A stretch of 64,000 bases of DNA, taken from an uncultured Bacteroides sp. Its GTDB lineage: Bacteria; Bacteroidota; Bacteroidia; Bacteroidales; Bacteroidaceae. Of the stretch, positions 51,518 to 61,584 are shown in pieces. Where the stretch lies: contig NZ_CAJULN010000002.1 of the NCBI RefSeq assembly GCF_910586915.1, forward strand, positions 62,001 to 126,000, given 5' to 3'. Each line of letters starts with the position of its first letter. Positions within the stretch are counted from its first letter, which is position 1. Under the pieces are notes generated by a model that did no database searches, was not told the DNA's origin, and worked only from the letters and a program-made list of their open reading frames with translations. Made by a program: the position numbers and the translations under genes.

Positions 51518-53455
51518 TTAATAATATTTAGACAGCAGCTTCAAAACACGCAGGATTTCGGCCGTATTCATTGCAAAAGAGACGGCTCCCCGACCTCTGA
51601 ACGGCGGATTCCCGTCAAACAGTTCGGCAATGGAAGCGATACAGTGACTTGTCATTTCGTCATCATATCCAATCAACTGACGCTCTACAAACGACAGTCC
51701 GCTCATTTTATAGATGCGGAGATAGGCTTCGAGATAGAATCCCATCAGCCAGGGCCAGGCCGTTCCCTGATGATATGCATAGTCGCGCTGCACCTGCGGC
51801 CCAACGTAGTTCGGATTGTATCCCCCACTCTTCGGACTTAAAGAACGGATTCCTTTCGGAGTGAGCAGTTCTTTGGTCACGATATCGAGCACCTGTTTCT
51901 TTTGCGCCCGGTCTAACGGAGAGTAATCGAATGCGGCGGCAAATATCATATTGGGACGTACGCTCCAGTCCATCATATTGCCGTCGACATAGTCGAGCAG
52001 ATATCCGTATTCGTTGCGGAACACATCGACAAACGATTTGCCGGTCACTTCCGCCTGTGCGTCAAGCGCGTCGGCCAAGTGCACCTCACCGCCTTCACAC
52101 AGCAAATCGGCTGTAAAACGCAGTGCATTGTACCACAAAGCATTAAATTCAACAATGTATCCTGTACGCGGAATTACCGGATGGCCGTTGACGGTGGAGT
52201 TCATCCACGTAATCGCTTTCTCTGTTCCATTGGCATAAAGCAATCCGTTTTCGTGAAGGAAGAGGTTATCATGCTTCCGTTGACGGATAAATTCCATGAT
52301 GTCCTTCAACAGTTCGCCGTACTTCTGACGGCACTGCTCACGGGAGGTCTCCTTAGCATATTGTTGCAAAGCCCAAACGGCCCAAAGCAATACATCGGGA
52401 TGCTCCATTTCGTAAATCCTGTAGCCGACCGGCTCTTCTTTCATGAAATTACGAATCGCCTTTTCGGCCGTTTTCATCACATCTTCAAACTCTTCCACTT
52501 CATCAATGGCAAGTGTGAGTCCCGGCAAAGCAATGAACATATCGCGTGCACGGCATTTGAACCAGGGATAACCGGCGAGGATATAATGCTCGCCCTCCTG
52601 CCGGTTGTGGAACTGATGGGCGGAGTTCTTCAGACAGTGGTAGAAACTGTCGCGCGGCGTACGGTCGGCCACTTCGGCTTCAAAAGTCTGTTTGAGTTTT
52701 CGGGGAGTGGTTTCGGAGATTCCGGCAGAGAAAACAATGCTCTCTCCTTTCTTTATATCGACCTCGAAATAGCCGGGCACATACAAATCTTCGTTGAAGT
52801 CATAGCCCCGTTCCTGTTCCTTCGGATATTCAATGCCCCGATACCAGTCGGGCTGGAAGTGAAACTCACATTTTTTGTTCAACTGCATATAAAGTTCCGG
52901 ATAGCCGGGATACATACAGGTCTTTATACCGTTCTCCACAAGCTGGTAGTCGCGGCTTGCCTGCGCGTTTTCGTGCGTGTACTCGCGCACGCTTCTGAAA
53001 GCGAGGAAGGGGCGGAAGCGCAACGTCGTTGCCGAATGTGCGTCGAGCAGCGTATAACGAATCAGGATTCTGTTTTCATGATGTACAAAGATTTTTTCTT
53101 TGCGGAGAACCACGCCTCCAACACGATAAGTTGTCGCCGGAATATGTTCGCAATCAAACTCACGGATATATTTGTGTCCGTTAGGACTGAAATTGTTTCC
53201 CTGATATTTATGCAATCCCAAGTTAAACTCCGCACCGTGTTGAATTACCGTTTCATCAAGAGAAGATAGCAGCACATGATTTTCATCATCGAGATTGGGA
53301 ATTGGAATTACCAACAGTCCGTGATATTTGCGTGTGTTACAATCAACAATCGTTGTACAATGATAAGCTCCTGCCTTGTTCGTCCGGAGAATTTCCCTTT
53401 GAAGAGATTCTTCCAGATTCGTCATGAGGGTCTTGTCAAATCGTAAATAACTCAT
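51518..53455 (-). CDS. Glycogen debranching enzyme (amylo-alpha-1,6-glucosidase, GH133)
   Basis: This cytoplasmic enzyme of 645 residues removes alpha-1,6 branches of glycogen. The N-terminal beta domain (about 1-260) starts with YLRFDKTLMTNLEESLQREI and has TRKYHGLLVIP. The C-terminal (alpha/alpha)6 barrel has YPWFKCRARDMFIALPGLTL, which holds the catalytic Asp region, and YHQGTAWPWLMGFYLEAYLR near the end. It is the first gene of the three-gene glycogen operon, with a promoter at about 53565 and a leader of around 100 nt. Confidence 0.95.
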   Translation of the reverse strand: MSYLRFDKTLMTNLEESLQREILRTNKAGAYHCTTIVDCNTRKYHGLLVIPIPNLDDENHVLLSSLDETVIQHGAEFNLGLHKYQGNNFSPNGHKYIREFDCEHIPATTYRVGGVVLRKEKIFVHHENRILIRYTLLDAHSATTLRFRPFLAFRSVREYTHENAQASRDYQLVENGIKTCMYPGYPELYMQLNKKCEFHFQPDWYRGIEYPKEQERGYDFNEDLYVPGYFEVDIKKGESIVFSAGISETTPRKLKQTFEAEVADRTPRDSFYHCLKNSAHQFHNRQEGEHYILAGYPWFKCRARDMFIALPGLTLAIDEVEEFEDVMKTAEKAIRNFMKEEPVGYRIYEMEHPDVLLWAVWALQQYAKETSREQCRQKYGELLKDIMEFIRQRKHDNLFLHENGLLYANGTEKAITWMNSTVNGHPVIPRTGYIVEFNALWYNALRFTADLLCEGGEVHLADALDAQAEVTGKSFVDVFRNEYGYLLDYVDGNMMDWSVRPNMIFAAAFDYSPLDRAQKKQVLDIVTKELLTPKGIRSLSPKSGGYNPNYVGPQVQRDYAYHQGTAWPWLMGFYLEAYLRIYKMSGLSFVERQLIGYDDEMTSHCIASIAELFDGNPPFRGRGAVSFAMNTAEILRVLKLLSKYY

Positions 53456-53784
53456 AGTTGTGCATTTATTTAAAGGTTAATTATTGGCTGTCATATCACA
53501 CCTGCATATATCACCGCATCCGTTAAAAAAAATCCGTAGCGCCATACACAGCAGGTATAACGCCCAAATGTACAAATTATTGATAAAAACAAAAATAAAA
53601 AGGCTTTTTATTTTCAGTTTTTGTGCAAATATTCATAGGATTGCGTAAAATTCGTAAAGAATTTGTTGTTTTCCCTAACAGCCCGGCTTCCGGCTCCTTG
53701 TATGCATCTAATCTTTTTCTTGCGACGGTTTACTGTAGACGATGCGGACGACTGTTTTTTCCTTTACTAAGATTTATTCGTCTG
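53456..53784. other. Upstream region of the glycogen operon
   Basis: No reading frame with gene character. It holds the minus-strand promoter element at 53565-53572 and AT-rich DNA. A TTTACTGTAG half-core at 53729-53738 resembles the array cores further on but is not in register. Confidence 0.5.
53565..53572 (-). promoter_or_regulatory. Promoter -7 element of the glycogen operon
   Basis: On the minus strand this reads TACATTTG (TAnnTTTG). It lies 109 bp before the debranching enzyme start. Confidence 0.65.
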
Positions 53785-53858
53785 ACTATAGTTAAAGTTG
53801 CGTCTGACTATAGTGTTTCTTTCGTCTGACTATAGTCAGACGAAAAGTGCACTGTAGT
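53785..53858. repeat. Four-unit 22-bp array with ACTATAGT cores (second copy)
   Basis: ACTATAGT at 53785-53792, 53807-53814 and 53829-53836, then ACTGTAGT at 53851-53858: the same order, pitch and deviant fourth core as at 604-677. The arms differ: here CGTCTG on the left of units 1-3 and CAGACG on the right of units 3-4. Unit 3 sits in a perfect 26-bp palindrome (53820-53845). The outer flanks, TTTATTCG and CGAATAAA, are inverted. It lies about 330 bp upstream of the glycogen operon and about 190 bp after marC. Confidence 0.9.
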
Positions 53859-53902
53859 CAGACGAATAAATTTATGCATTCGGGCGGTTAGTCGTCAGGC
53901 AA

Positions 53903-53931
53903 CGGAGAATTAAACCATAGGCAATTCTCCG
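53903..53931. repeat. 9-bp-stem hairpin
   Basis: CGGAGAATT (53903-53911) and AATTCTCCG (53923-53931) form a perfect stem with an 11-nt loop, between the 22-bp array and the marC terminator. Role unknown. Confidence 0.55.
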
Positions 53932-53957
53932 CTACGCTTTCCTATACAGCAAACAGA

Positions 53958-54017
53958 AATCCTGTTCTTTTCCTTTTTTAAACGGAGAACCCGTATAAAA
54001 AGGAAAAGAACAGGATT
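53958..54017. terminator. Perfect 21-bp-stem hairpin after marC
   Basis: The arms at 53958-53978 and 53997-54017 (the left one ends CTTTTCCTTTTT) are exact reverse complements of 21 bp around an 18-nt loop. It follows marC on the minus strand and probably terminates it; the stem itself carries the A/T-run. Confidence 0.8.
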
Positions 54018-54048
54018 ATAAAACAACTTTTTTTTGGGGGGATAATAC

Positions 54049-54648
54049 TCAGGCCTTCTGCAACGCCTCAATCAGCAACGTTATATTAGCTGTGAACAAC
54101 CTTACCGAAATGGCCAACAAGATAATACCGAAAAATTTACGTATCAGATAAATACCGCCTTTTCCGAGAAAACGTTCCACGCGTCCGGTCATACTTATTA
54201 CGAAGTACACCCAAACCATGTTCAGCACCAAAGCTACGAGGATATTAATGCTGGCATATTCCGCCCGGAGAGAAAGTAAGGTGGTAAAAGCGCCGGCTCC
54301 TGCCACCAGAGGAAAGACAAGAGGCACCAGGGTGGCCTCCTTGATGGGACCCTGGTTCTTGAATATCTCAACATCCAGAATCATTTCTAACGACATAAGG
54401 AAGATGACAAACGCACCGGCAACGGCAAAGGATTCAATATCTACGTGGAAAAGTTTCAGCATCATGTCGCCTGCATAGAAAAATCCTATCAGCAGGGCAA
54501 AAGAGATGAGCGTGGCTTTCATTGCATCCACATCCTTGCCTTTTTCCTTCAAATTAATAATAATAGGTATAGAACCAATAATATCTATTACTGCAAAAAG
54601 TACGATAAACGCACTTATCATTTGTTGCCAATTGAAGCCTGCAAACAT
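54049..54648 (-). CDS. MarC-family integral membrane protein
   Basis: This inner-membrane protein of 199 residues has six hydrophobic segments, for example MISAFIVLFAVIDIIGSIPII, FAVAGAFVIFLMSLEMIL and INILVALVLNMVWVYFVIS. The ATG at 54648 is chosen because GGAGGG lies just upstream; the frame is open 15 codons further without such a site. MarC was once linked to antibiotic resistance, but its function is unknown. The motif GPIKEATLVPLVFPLVAGAGA is a family hallmark. It is transcribed alone. Confidence 0.92.
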   Translation of the reverse strand: MFAGFNWQQMISAFIVLFAVIDIIGSIPIIINLKEKGKDVDAMKATLISFALLIGFFYAGDMMLKLFHVDIESFAVAGAFVIFLMSLEMILDVEIFKNQGPIKEATLVPLVFPLVAGAGAFTTLLSLRAEYASINILVALVLNMVWVYFVISMTGRVERFLGKGGIYLIRKFFGIILLAISVRLFTANITLLIEALQKA

Positions 54649-54669
54649 AATTCCCTCCTTTTTTTTCTG

Positions 54670-54677
54670 CAAATATA
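54670..54677 (-). promoter_or_regulatory. marC promoter -7 element
   Basis: On the minus strand this reads TATATTTG (TAnnTTTG), 21 bp before the ATG at 54648. Confidence 0.7.
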
Positions 54678-54753
54678 CTCTATTTTTATGCATTCAAACA
54701 ATAAAAAAATCAAAAAGAAAGGGGAGATATTCGCAGCCGTGTGGCATTATGAG

Positions 54754-54761
54754 TAAATTTG
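54754..54761 (+). promoter_or_regulatory. Promoter -7 element of the second Crp/Fnr gene
   Basis: TAAATTTG matches TAnnTTTG, 25 bp before the ATG at 54787. Confidence 0.7.
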
Positions 54762-54786
54762 TACGATAAACAAGAGATTACGACGT

Positions 54787-55461
54787 ATGGAAACCATGTT
54801 CGACACCTTGCTCCAATTGCCTTTATTCCAAGGTCTTTGCAATGAGGATTTTACCAACATCTTAGATAAGGTAAAGCTACACTTTACCAAGTATAAAGCG
54901 GGAGAAACTATCATTGAACGCGACACTCCTTGCGTGCAGCTTTGCTTTCTGCTGAAAGGCGAGGTGTCCATCGTCACCAATTCCAAAGAAAACATCTACA
55001 CCGTCATCGAACAGATGGAAGCGCCCTACCTGATAGAACCTCAATCGTTGTTCGGCATGAATACCAGTTACAATTCTTCTTACATGGCGCATACGGAGGT
55101 CCACACGGTAAGCATCAGCAAATCGTTTGTGCTTAGCGAATTGTTCAAGTACGAAATCTTCCGGCTCAACTATATGAACATTGTCAGCAACCGTGCGCAG
55201 AATATGTATGCACGTTTATGGGAAGCGCCCACGCAAGACTTAAGAAGCAAAATCATCCGTTTTTTCCTGCTGCATTGCGAGAAGCCGCAAGGAACGAAGG
55301 TATTCAAGATGAAAATGGACGACCTTGCCCGCTACATGGACGACACACGGCTGAATACTTCCAAAGCGCTTAATGAACTGCAAGCCAACGGTCTGATTGA
55401 ATTGCGGCGAAAAGAGATTCTTATCCCGAACGGGCAGAAACTGATAGACGGACAGGATTAA
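54787..55461 (+). CDS. Crp/Fnr-family transcriptional regulator
   Basis: This is a DNA-binding regulator of 224 residues. The N-terminal cNMP-like beta roll spans about 10-125, with [25 protein letters not shown]. The C-terminal winged helix (about 155-215) has [22 protein letters not shown] as the recognition part and ends with a wing [12 protein letters not shown]. The recognition helix lacks the E-x2-SR pattern of classic CRP, so its DNA target should differ from that of CRP. No Fe-S Cys set is seen. It has its own promoter and shares a terminator with guaA. It is the second family member in the window. Confidence 0.92.
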   Translation: METMFDTLLQLPLFQGLCNEDFTNILDKVKLHFTKYKAGETIIERDTPCVQLCFLLKGEVSIVTNSKENIYTVIEQMEAPYLIEPQSLFGMNTSYNSSYMAHTEVHTVSISKSFVLSELFKYEIFRLNYMNIVSNRAQNMYARLWEAPTQDLRSKIIRFFLLHCEKPQGTKVFKMKMDDLARYMDDTRLNTSKALNELQANGLIELRRKEILIPNGQKLIDGQD

Positions 55462-55488
55462 AGCCAATCGACAAAGGAATTCATCATA

Positions 55489-55530
55489 AAAAAAGTCTCA
55501 ACGGTACACATTTTCCATTGAGACTTTTTT
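55489..55530. terminator. Bidirectional terminator between crp/fnr and guaA
   Basis: AAAAAAGTCTCAA (55489-55501) and TTGAGACTTTTTT (55518-55530) are exact inverted copies between two convergent genes. Confidence 0.92.
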
Positions 55531-55553
55531 CTTATCCTTCAAATTCGATTGGG

Positions 55554-57077
55554 TTATTCCCACTCGATGGTTGCAGGCGGTTTGGAACTGATATCATAGG
55601 TGACGCGGTTCACTCCCTTCACCTTATTAATAATATCATTCGAAACCTTACCCATAAATTCATAAGGCAGATGTGCCCAGTCGGCAGTCATGGCATCCGT
55701 AGATGTTACGGCGCGCAAGGCAACCGCCCTTTCGTACGTACGTTCGTCGCCCATCACACCGACAGATTGTACGGGCAACAGGATAACCCCTGCCTGCCAA
55801 ACCTTATCGTACAATCCCCAGTCGCGCAATCCCTGAATAAAGATATCATCGGCATCTTGCAGGATACGCACTTTCTCCGGAGTAATATCGCCCAGGATAC
55901 GTACAGCCAATCCCGGACCCGGGAACGGATGACGGGTAATCAGATGTTCGGGCATTCCCAATTCGCGGCCTACACGCCGAACTTCATCCTTAAACAGCAG
56001 GCGAAGAGGTTCGCACAACTTCAAATTCATCTTTTCAGGAAGCCCTCCTACATTGTGATGGCTCTTAATCACCGTACCCGTGATGGACAACGATTCAATG
56101 CAGTCCGGATAGATAGTGCCCTGAGCCAGCCATTTCACGTCTTTGATTTTGTGGGCTTCCACATCAAACACATCGATAAAGCCTTTGCCGATAATCTTGC
56201 GTTTTTTCTCCGGTTCGGTCACACCCGCCAACTCCGTGAAGAACTTCTCGCTGGCATCTACGCCGATTACATTCAGGCCGAGACATTCATAATCGGCCAT
56301 TACATTCCTGAACTCATTCTTACGCAGCATACCGTGGTCCACGAAGATACAAGTGAGGTTCTTGCCAATGGCTTTGTTCAGCAACACCGCCGCAACCGAC
56401 GAATCGACACCTCCGCTCAAACCGAGAACGACTTTATCGTCGCCCAACTGTGCCTTCAGCTCGGCAACCGTGCTTTCAATAAAGGAAGCCGGCGACCAGT
56501 CTTGTTTGCAACCGCAAACATCTACCACAAAATTTTTCAGAATCTGCGTTCCGTCCTCACTGTGGAATACCTCGGGATGGAATTGTACGCCCCACACATT
56601 TTCACCTTCTATCTGATAAGCAGCAATCTCTACCTTATCGGTCGAAGCGATTTTCTTAAAATTATCCGGAATGGCGGTAATTGTGTCACCGTGACTCATC
56701 CATACCTGTGAATTGTCACGAACTCCTTTGAACAATACATTATCTTTGCAGAAAGAAGCGAGATGAGCACGTCCGTATTCGCGCGTACCGGCAGGTTCCA
56801 CTCTGCCGCCATTGGTGTACGACATAAACTGTGCGCCATAGCATATACCCAATATGGGATATTTACCGCGAATCTCACTCAAATCTACTTTGAAAGCATC
56901 TTTGTCATAAACAGAAAAAGGGCTTCCCGAAAGGATCACCCCTTTAATCGTAGCATCATCTTTGGGAAATTTGTTGTAAGGAACAATTTCGCAATATGTG
57001 TCCAATTCACGGACACGGCGACCTATAAGTTGCGTTGTCTGCGAACCGAAATCAAGAATTATTATTTTTTCCTGCAT
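55554..57077 (-). CDS. guaA: GMP synthase (glutamine-hydrolysing)
   Basis: GuaA makes GMP from XMP with glutamine and ATP. The protein has 507 residues. The class I glutamine amidotransferase domain (about 1-195) has the nucleophile in GICYGAQFM and its His/Glu in [13 protein letters not shown]. The ATP pyrophosphatase domain has the PP-loop GLSGGVDSS near 218-226. The C-terminal dimer part ends [14 protein letters not shown], the family signature. A minus-strand promoter lies 33 bp upstream. Confidence 0.98.
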   Translation of the reverse strand: MQEKIIILDFGSQTTQLIGRRVRELDTYCEIVPYNKFPKDDATIKGVILSGSPFSVYDKDAFKVDLSEIRGKYPILGICYGAQFMSYTNGGRVEPAGTREYGRAHLASFCKDNVLFKGVRDNSQVWMSHGDTITAIPDNFKKIASTDKVEIAAYQIEGENVWGVQFHPEVFHSEDGTQILKNFVVDVCGCKQDWSPASFIESTVAELKAQLGDDKVVLGLSGGVDSSVAAVLLNKAIGKNLTCIFVDHGMLRKNEFRNVMADYECLGLNVIGVDASEKFFTELAGVTEPEKKRKIIGKGFIDVFDVEAHKIKDVKWLAQGTIYPDCIESLSITGTVIKSHHNVGGLPEKMNLKLCEPLRLLFKDEVRRVGRELGMPEHLITRHPFPGPGLAVRILGDITPEKVRILQDADDIFIQGLRDWGLYDKVWQAGVILLPVQSVGVMGDERTYERAVALRAVTSTDAMTADWAHLPYEFMGKVSNDIINKVKGVNRVTYDISSKPPATIEWE

Positions 57078-57109
57078 ATCAATGTATGGATTTTTAATAA
57101 AATAGTGTG

Positions 57110-57117
57110 CAAAAGTA
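57110..57117 (-). promoter_or_regulatory. guaA promoter -7 element
   Basis: On the minus strand this reads TACTTTTG (TAnnTTTG). Confidence 0.7.
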
Positions 57118-57150
57118 GAAAAAAGTACGCAATCTGTATAACAATGAAGG

Positions 57151-57196
57151 AAAAAAGTAAAGGAGACTCACAAGATAATACTCGGAATCTCCTTTA
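57151..57196 (-). terminator. Terminator of mscL
   Basis: TAAAGGAGA (57158-57166) and TCTCCTTTA (57188-57196) form a 9-bp stem; on the minus strand it is followed by CTTTTTTCC. Confidence 0.8.
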
Positions 57197-57210
57197 TTTT
57201 TTTAATCCGT

Positions 57211-57657
57211 TCAAGCCTTCTTTTCTTTCAGCAAATCACGAATTTCAGCCAACAGCACCTCTTCTTTCGTCGGTGCGGGCGGAGCGGGTGGCGCTGCCGC
57301 CGCTTCTTCTTTCTTTCTATTCGTCAGTTTCGTAATCAGACGTATAAACAAGAATATGGCAAAAGCAATAATCAGAAAGTCGAAAGTGGTCTGAAGGAAC
57401 TGACCGTAATCCAACGATACCGCAGGCGCAATCTCTTTGCCGTCAGCTCCTACCTCTGCCGCTTTCATTACCCATTTCAAATCCGTAAAGTTCACACCGC
57501 CAACCAATAGGCCGATCGGCGGCATGATTACATTAGCCACCAATGACGATACAATTTTTCCAAACACACCACCAATCACTACACCGACAGCCATGTCAAT
57601 AACGTTGCCTTTCATGGCAAACGCTTTAAAGTCCTGTAAAAATGTACTCTTTCCCAT
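57211..57657 (-). CDS. mscL: Large-conductance mechanosensitive channel
   Basis: MscL is the inner-membrane pressure-release channel that opens on osmotic downshock. The 148-residue protein starts [20 protein letters not shown] at the ATG at 57657; three more residues would need a TTG start. Helix 1 contains [22 protein letters not shown], the gate-lining family block, and helix 2 is [16 protein letters not shown]. The C-terminal part ends in a proline/alanine linker and a short helix [15 protein letters not shown]. It is transcribed alone, divergent from gapA. Confidence 0.96.
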   Translation of the reverse strand: MGKSTFLQDFKAFAMKGNVIDMAVGVVIGGVFGKIVSSLVANVIMPPIGLLVGGVNFTDLKWVMKAAEVGADGKEIAPAVSLDYGQFLQTTFDFLIIAFAIFLFIRLITKLTNRKKEEAAAAPPAPPAPTKEEVLLAEIRDLLKEKKA

Positions 57658-57708
57658 CTTTTTCAATATTTAATATGAATTTAATGCGCGAATATAAAAA
57701 CATTTTCG

Positions 57709-58809
<1,101 letters not shown>

Positions 58810-58830
58810 TTAGAAGATTAACATATAAGA

Positions 58831-58863
58831 AACCGTCATGGGAAACCGTGGCGGTTTTTTTTG
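58831..58863 (+). terminator. Rho-independent terminator of gapA
   Basis: AACCGTCATGG and CCGTGGCGGTT form an 11-bp stem (two G-T pairs) with a GAAA loop and a run of eight T. Confidence 0.93.
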
Positions 58864-58927
58864 TGCATTTCATTTTATATATTGTTAAAAAGCAAACGGT
58901 TATCCGCTGTATAAGCCACAATTTTAG

Positions 58928-58935
58928 TAGATTTG
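58928..58935 (+). promoter_or_regulatory. Promoter -7 element of the M3 peptidase gene
   Basis: TAGATTTG matches TAnnTTTG but ends only 7 bp before the ATG at 58943, implying a nearly leaderless transcript. Confidence 0.55.
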
Positions 58936-58942
58936 CGTTCCT

Positions 58943-61042
58943 ATGAAGAAATTATTAATAACATTGATACTTGTTTGCACCATGAACAATATAGCAAAGG
59001 CCCAGAATCCGTTCTTCGGGCAATATCAGACGCCGCACGGAACCGTGCCTTTCGACCGAATAAGAACCGAACACTATGAACCTGCCATCCTCGAAGGAAT
59101 CAAGCAGCAAAACGCCGAACTGGAAGCCATCATACAGAATCCGGAGAAAGCGACATTCGACAACACCATAGAAGCCTTCGAAAATTCGGGAGATTTATTG
59201 GATAGAGTGACAGCCGTATTCGGAAATATGCTAAGCGCGGAAACGAATGACGACCTGCAAGCATTAGCCCAAAAAATCATGCCGTTGCTCAGCGAGCACA
59301 GCAACAATATCACACTGAACGAAAAACTGTTTGCACGCGTGAAAGAGGTATATAACCAAAAAGAGAACTTGCCGCTTACACCGGAGCAACGCAAATTATT
59401 GGAAAATGCATATGACAGTTTCGTTCGCCACGGTGCCAACTTAGAAGGCGAAGCACGCGAAGAGTACCGCCGGCTGACTACCGAACTGAGCAAACTGACA
59501 CTCGATTTCAGCGAAAACAACCTGAAAGAAACCAATAGTTACCAAATGTTGCTGACCAAAGAGGAGAGTCTCGCCGGATTGCCCGACATCATCGTAGAAG
59601 CTGCTGCCGAAACAGCCAAAAGCGAAGATAAAGAGGGATGGGCGTTCACCCTCCATGCACCAAGCTATATTCCTTTCATGACGTATGCGGCCAACCGCGA
59701 TTTACGCCAAAAACTGTATATGGCTTACAATACCAAGTGTACGCACGACAATGAATTCAACAACATCGAAATCGTAAAGAAGATAGCCAATACACGCATG
59801 AAGATAGCCCAACTGTTGGGATACAAGGATTATGCGAAATATATGCTCGTAAAACGAATGGCTGAAAACAGCGAATCTGTATACAGGCTGCTCAACCAAC
59901 TATTGGAAGCATACACTCCCACCGCGCAGCAGGAATACAGGGAAGTACAAGAACTGGCACGCCGGGAACAGGGAGACGACTTTGTTGTAATGCCCTGGGA
60001 TTGGAGCTATTATTCAAACAAACTGAAAGACAAGAAATTCAATATAAACGAAGAGATGCTTCGCCCCTACTTCGAGCTTGAGCAGGTTAAAAAAGGAGTA
60101 TTCGGGCTGGCAGAAAGGTTATATGGCATCACATTCCGGAAAAACGCCGAGATTCCGGTCTACCATAAAGATGTAGAAGCCTTTGAAGTGTTCGATAAGA
60201 AGGGAAAATTCCTTGCGGTCTTATACACCGACTTCCACCCGCGTTCCGGCAAACGTTCGGGTGCCTGGATGACAAGCTACAAAGAGCAATGGATAAACCA
60301 ACAGACAGGTGAAAACAGCCGTCCGCACGTATCTGTTGTAATGAATTTCACCAAACCGACCGAAAACAAGCCTGCCTTGCTGACGTTCAATGAAGTGGAG
60401 ACATTCCTGCATGAATTCGGACACAGCCTGCACGGTATATTTGCCAACTCAACTTACAAGAGTTTAAGCGGTACGAATGTATATTGGGATTTCGTAGAAC
60501 TTCCTTCACAGATTATGGAGAACTTCGCCATCGAAAAAGATTTTCTGAATACTTTCGCCCGCCATTATCAGACAGGAAAAGTCTTGCCGGAGGAATTAAT
60601 CAAACGCCTGACAGACGCATCGAATTTCAATATCGCATACGCCTGTTTGCGACAGTTGAGTTTCGGATTGCTTGATATGGCTTGGTACACACGAACCGTT
60701 CCTTTCGAGGGAGATGTGAAGTCTTACGAGCAGGAAGCATGGAGAAAAACGCAAATATTGCCTGTCGTGCAAGAGGCTTGCATGAGCACACAGTTCTCTC
60801 ATATCTTTGCCGGCGGATACGCTGCCGGATATTACAGCTATAAATGGGCGGAAGTATTGGATGCAGATGCTTTCTCGCTATTCAAACAAAAAGGAATATT
60901 CAACCGGGAAGTTGCCGATTCGTTCCGCAACCATATCCTGTCGAAAGGAGGCACGGAGCATCCTATGACGCTTTACAAACGTTTTCGCGGACAGGAACCG
61001 ACCATTGACGCTTTGTTAATCAGAAACGGAATCAAGAAATAA
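58943..61042 (+). CDS. M3-family metallopeptidase (peptidyl-dipeptidase Dcp-like)
   Basis: This exported zinc peptidase of 699 residues has a signal peptide ending IAKAQ near residue 21. The zinc site HEFGH is at about 490-494 (FLHEFGHSLHGIF), with the third ligand Glu in the following helix (YWDFVELPSQIMENF). The N-terminal helical part includes PFDRIRTEHYEPAILEGIKQQ, typical of Dcp/oligopeptidase A. It would release dipeptides or short peptides in the periplasm. It may be the first gene of a five-gene run to the end of the window. Confidence 0.95.
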   Translation: MKKLLITLILVCTMNNIAKAQNPFFGQYQTPHGTVPFDRIRTEHYEPAILEGIKQQNAELEAIIQNPEKATFDNTIEAFENSGDLLDRVTAVFGNMLSAETNDDLQALAQKIMPLLSEHSNNITLNEKLFARVKEVYNQKENLPLTPEQRKLLENAYDSFVRHGANLEGEAREEYRRLTTELSKLTLDFSENNLKETNSYQMLLTKEESLAGLPDIIVEAAAETAKSEDKEGWAFTLHAPSYIPFMTYAANRDLRQKLYMAYNTKCTHDNEFNNIEIVKKIANTRMKIAQLLGYKDYAKYMLVKRMAENSESVYRLLNQLLEAYTPTAQQEYREVQELARREQGDDFVVMPWDWSYYSNKLKDKKFNINEEMLRPYFELEQVKKGVFGLAERLYGITFRKNAEIPVYHKDVEAFEVFDKKGKFLAVLYTDFHPRSGKRSGAWMTSYKEQWINQQTGENSRPHVSVVMNFTKPTENKPALLTFNEVETFLHEFGHSLHGIFANSTYKSLSGTNVYWDFVELPSQIMENFAIEKDFLNTFARHYQTGKVLPEELIKRLTDASNFNIAYACLRQLSFGLLDMAWYTRTVPFEGDVKSYEQEAWRKTQILPVVQEACMSTQFSHIFAGGYAAGYYSYKWAEVLDADAFSLFKQKGIFNREVADSFRNHILSKGGTEHPMTLYKRFRGQEPTIDALLIRNGIKK

Positions 61043-61065
61043 GTAACAGGCCATAATTAAACAGA

Positions 61066-61572
61066 ATGAAAAGTATATACAAAATTGCAGGATTACTGCT
61101 ATTGCTTCCTTTATTTTCCGGATGCAATGATACGGACGATGTAAATGCCATCTTCACAGGAAAGACATGGAAACTAAACTACATCACAGTAGATGGCGGT
61201 CATGAAATGTTCGGTTTTTGGGAAAATGAAGCAGATAAAAGGAAAAGCATCGAAGAGTTGAATAAAAAAGGAACATACAATGTCGTTTTTGAAGGCGCAG
61301 CCGAGGGAGAGGTCATCAACGGAAAAATTAAAGGAACCGTAACCTCTGCTTATCCCCTTACCGGAACCTGGAGTGCAAACGGCAAAAACAATCATTTCAA
61401 CGCTAACATCACAGAAGGAGATGGCAGCAAAGACAGACTCGCCTACAATTTTATGGAAGGACTCAATAATGCTACTTCCTATGAAGGAGACAACAAAAAC
61501 TTATACCTGCTATATAAGCCTAAAGACAGCAAGCAGACTTTCCGTATGGTTTTCTACGTGGTAAACAACTAA
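61066..61572 (+). CDS. Small lipoprotein, possibly DUF4847-like
   Basis: This 168-residue lipoprotein has the lipobox FSGC. The mature part has TGKTWKLNYITVDGGHEMFGF, then a beta-rich domain with PLTGTWSANGKNNHFNANI, reminiscent of META/lipocalin-like small lipoproteins and of DUF4847; the family number is from memory. Function is unknown. It lies 23 bp after the M3 peptidase gene and 12 bp before the deaminase gene, in the same direction. Confidence 0.8.
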   Translation: MKSIYKIAGLLLLLPLFSGCNDTDDVNAIFTGKTWKLNYITVDGGHEMFGFWENEADKRKSIEELNKKGTYNVVFEGAAEGEVINGKIKGTVTSAYPLTGTWSANGKNNHFNANITEGDGSKDRLAYNFMEGLNNATSYEGDNKNLYLLYKPKDSKQTFRMVFYVVNN

Positions 61573-61584
61573 CAATAAAGAAAC

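Noticed and set aside
52079..53269. A 396-codon open frame opposite the debranching enzyme gene
   Set aside because: The debranching enzyme shows clear family blocks across the region; the plus frame is a by-product of codon bias.
53785..53858. Invertible promoter (phase switch) at the inverted repeats
   Set aside because: No TAnnTTTG element lies between the array's inverted arms and no invertase gene is near.
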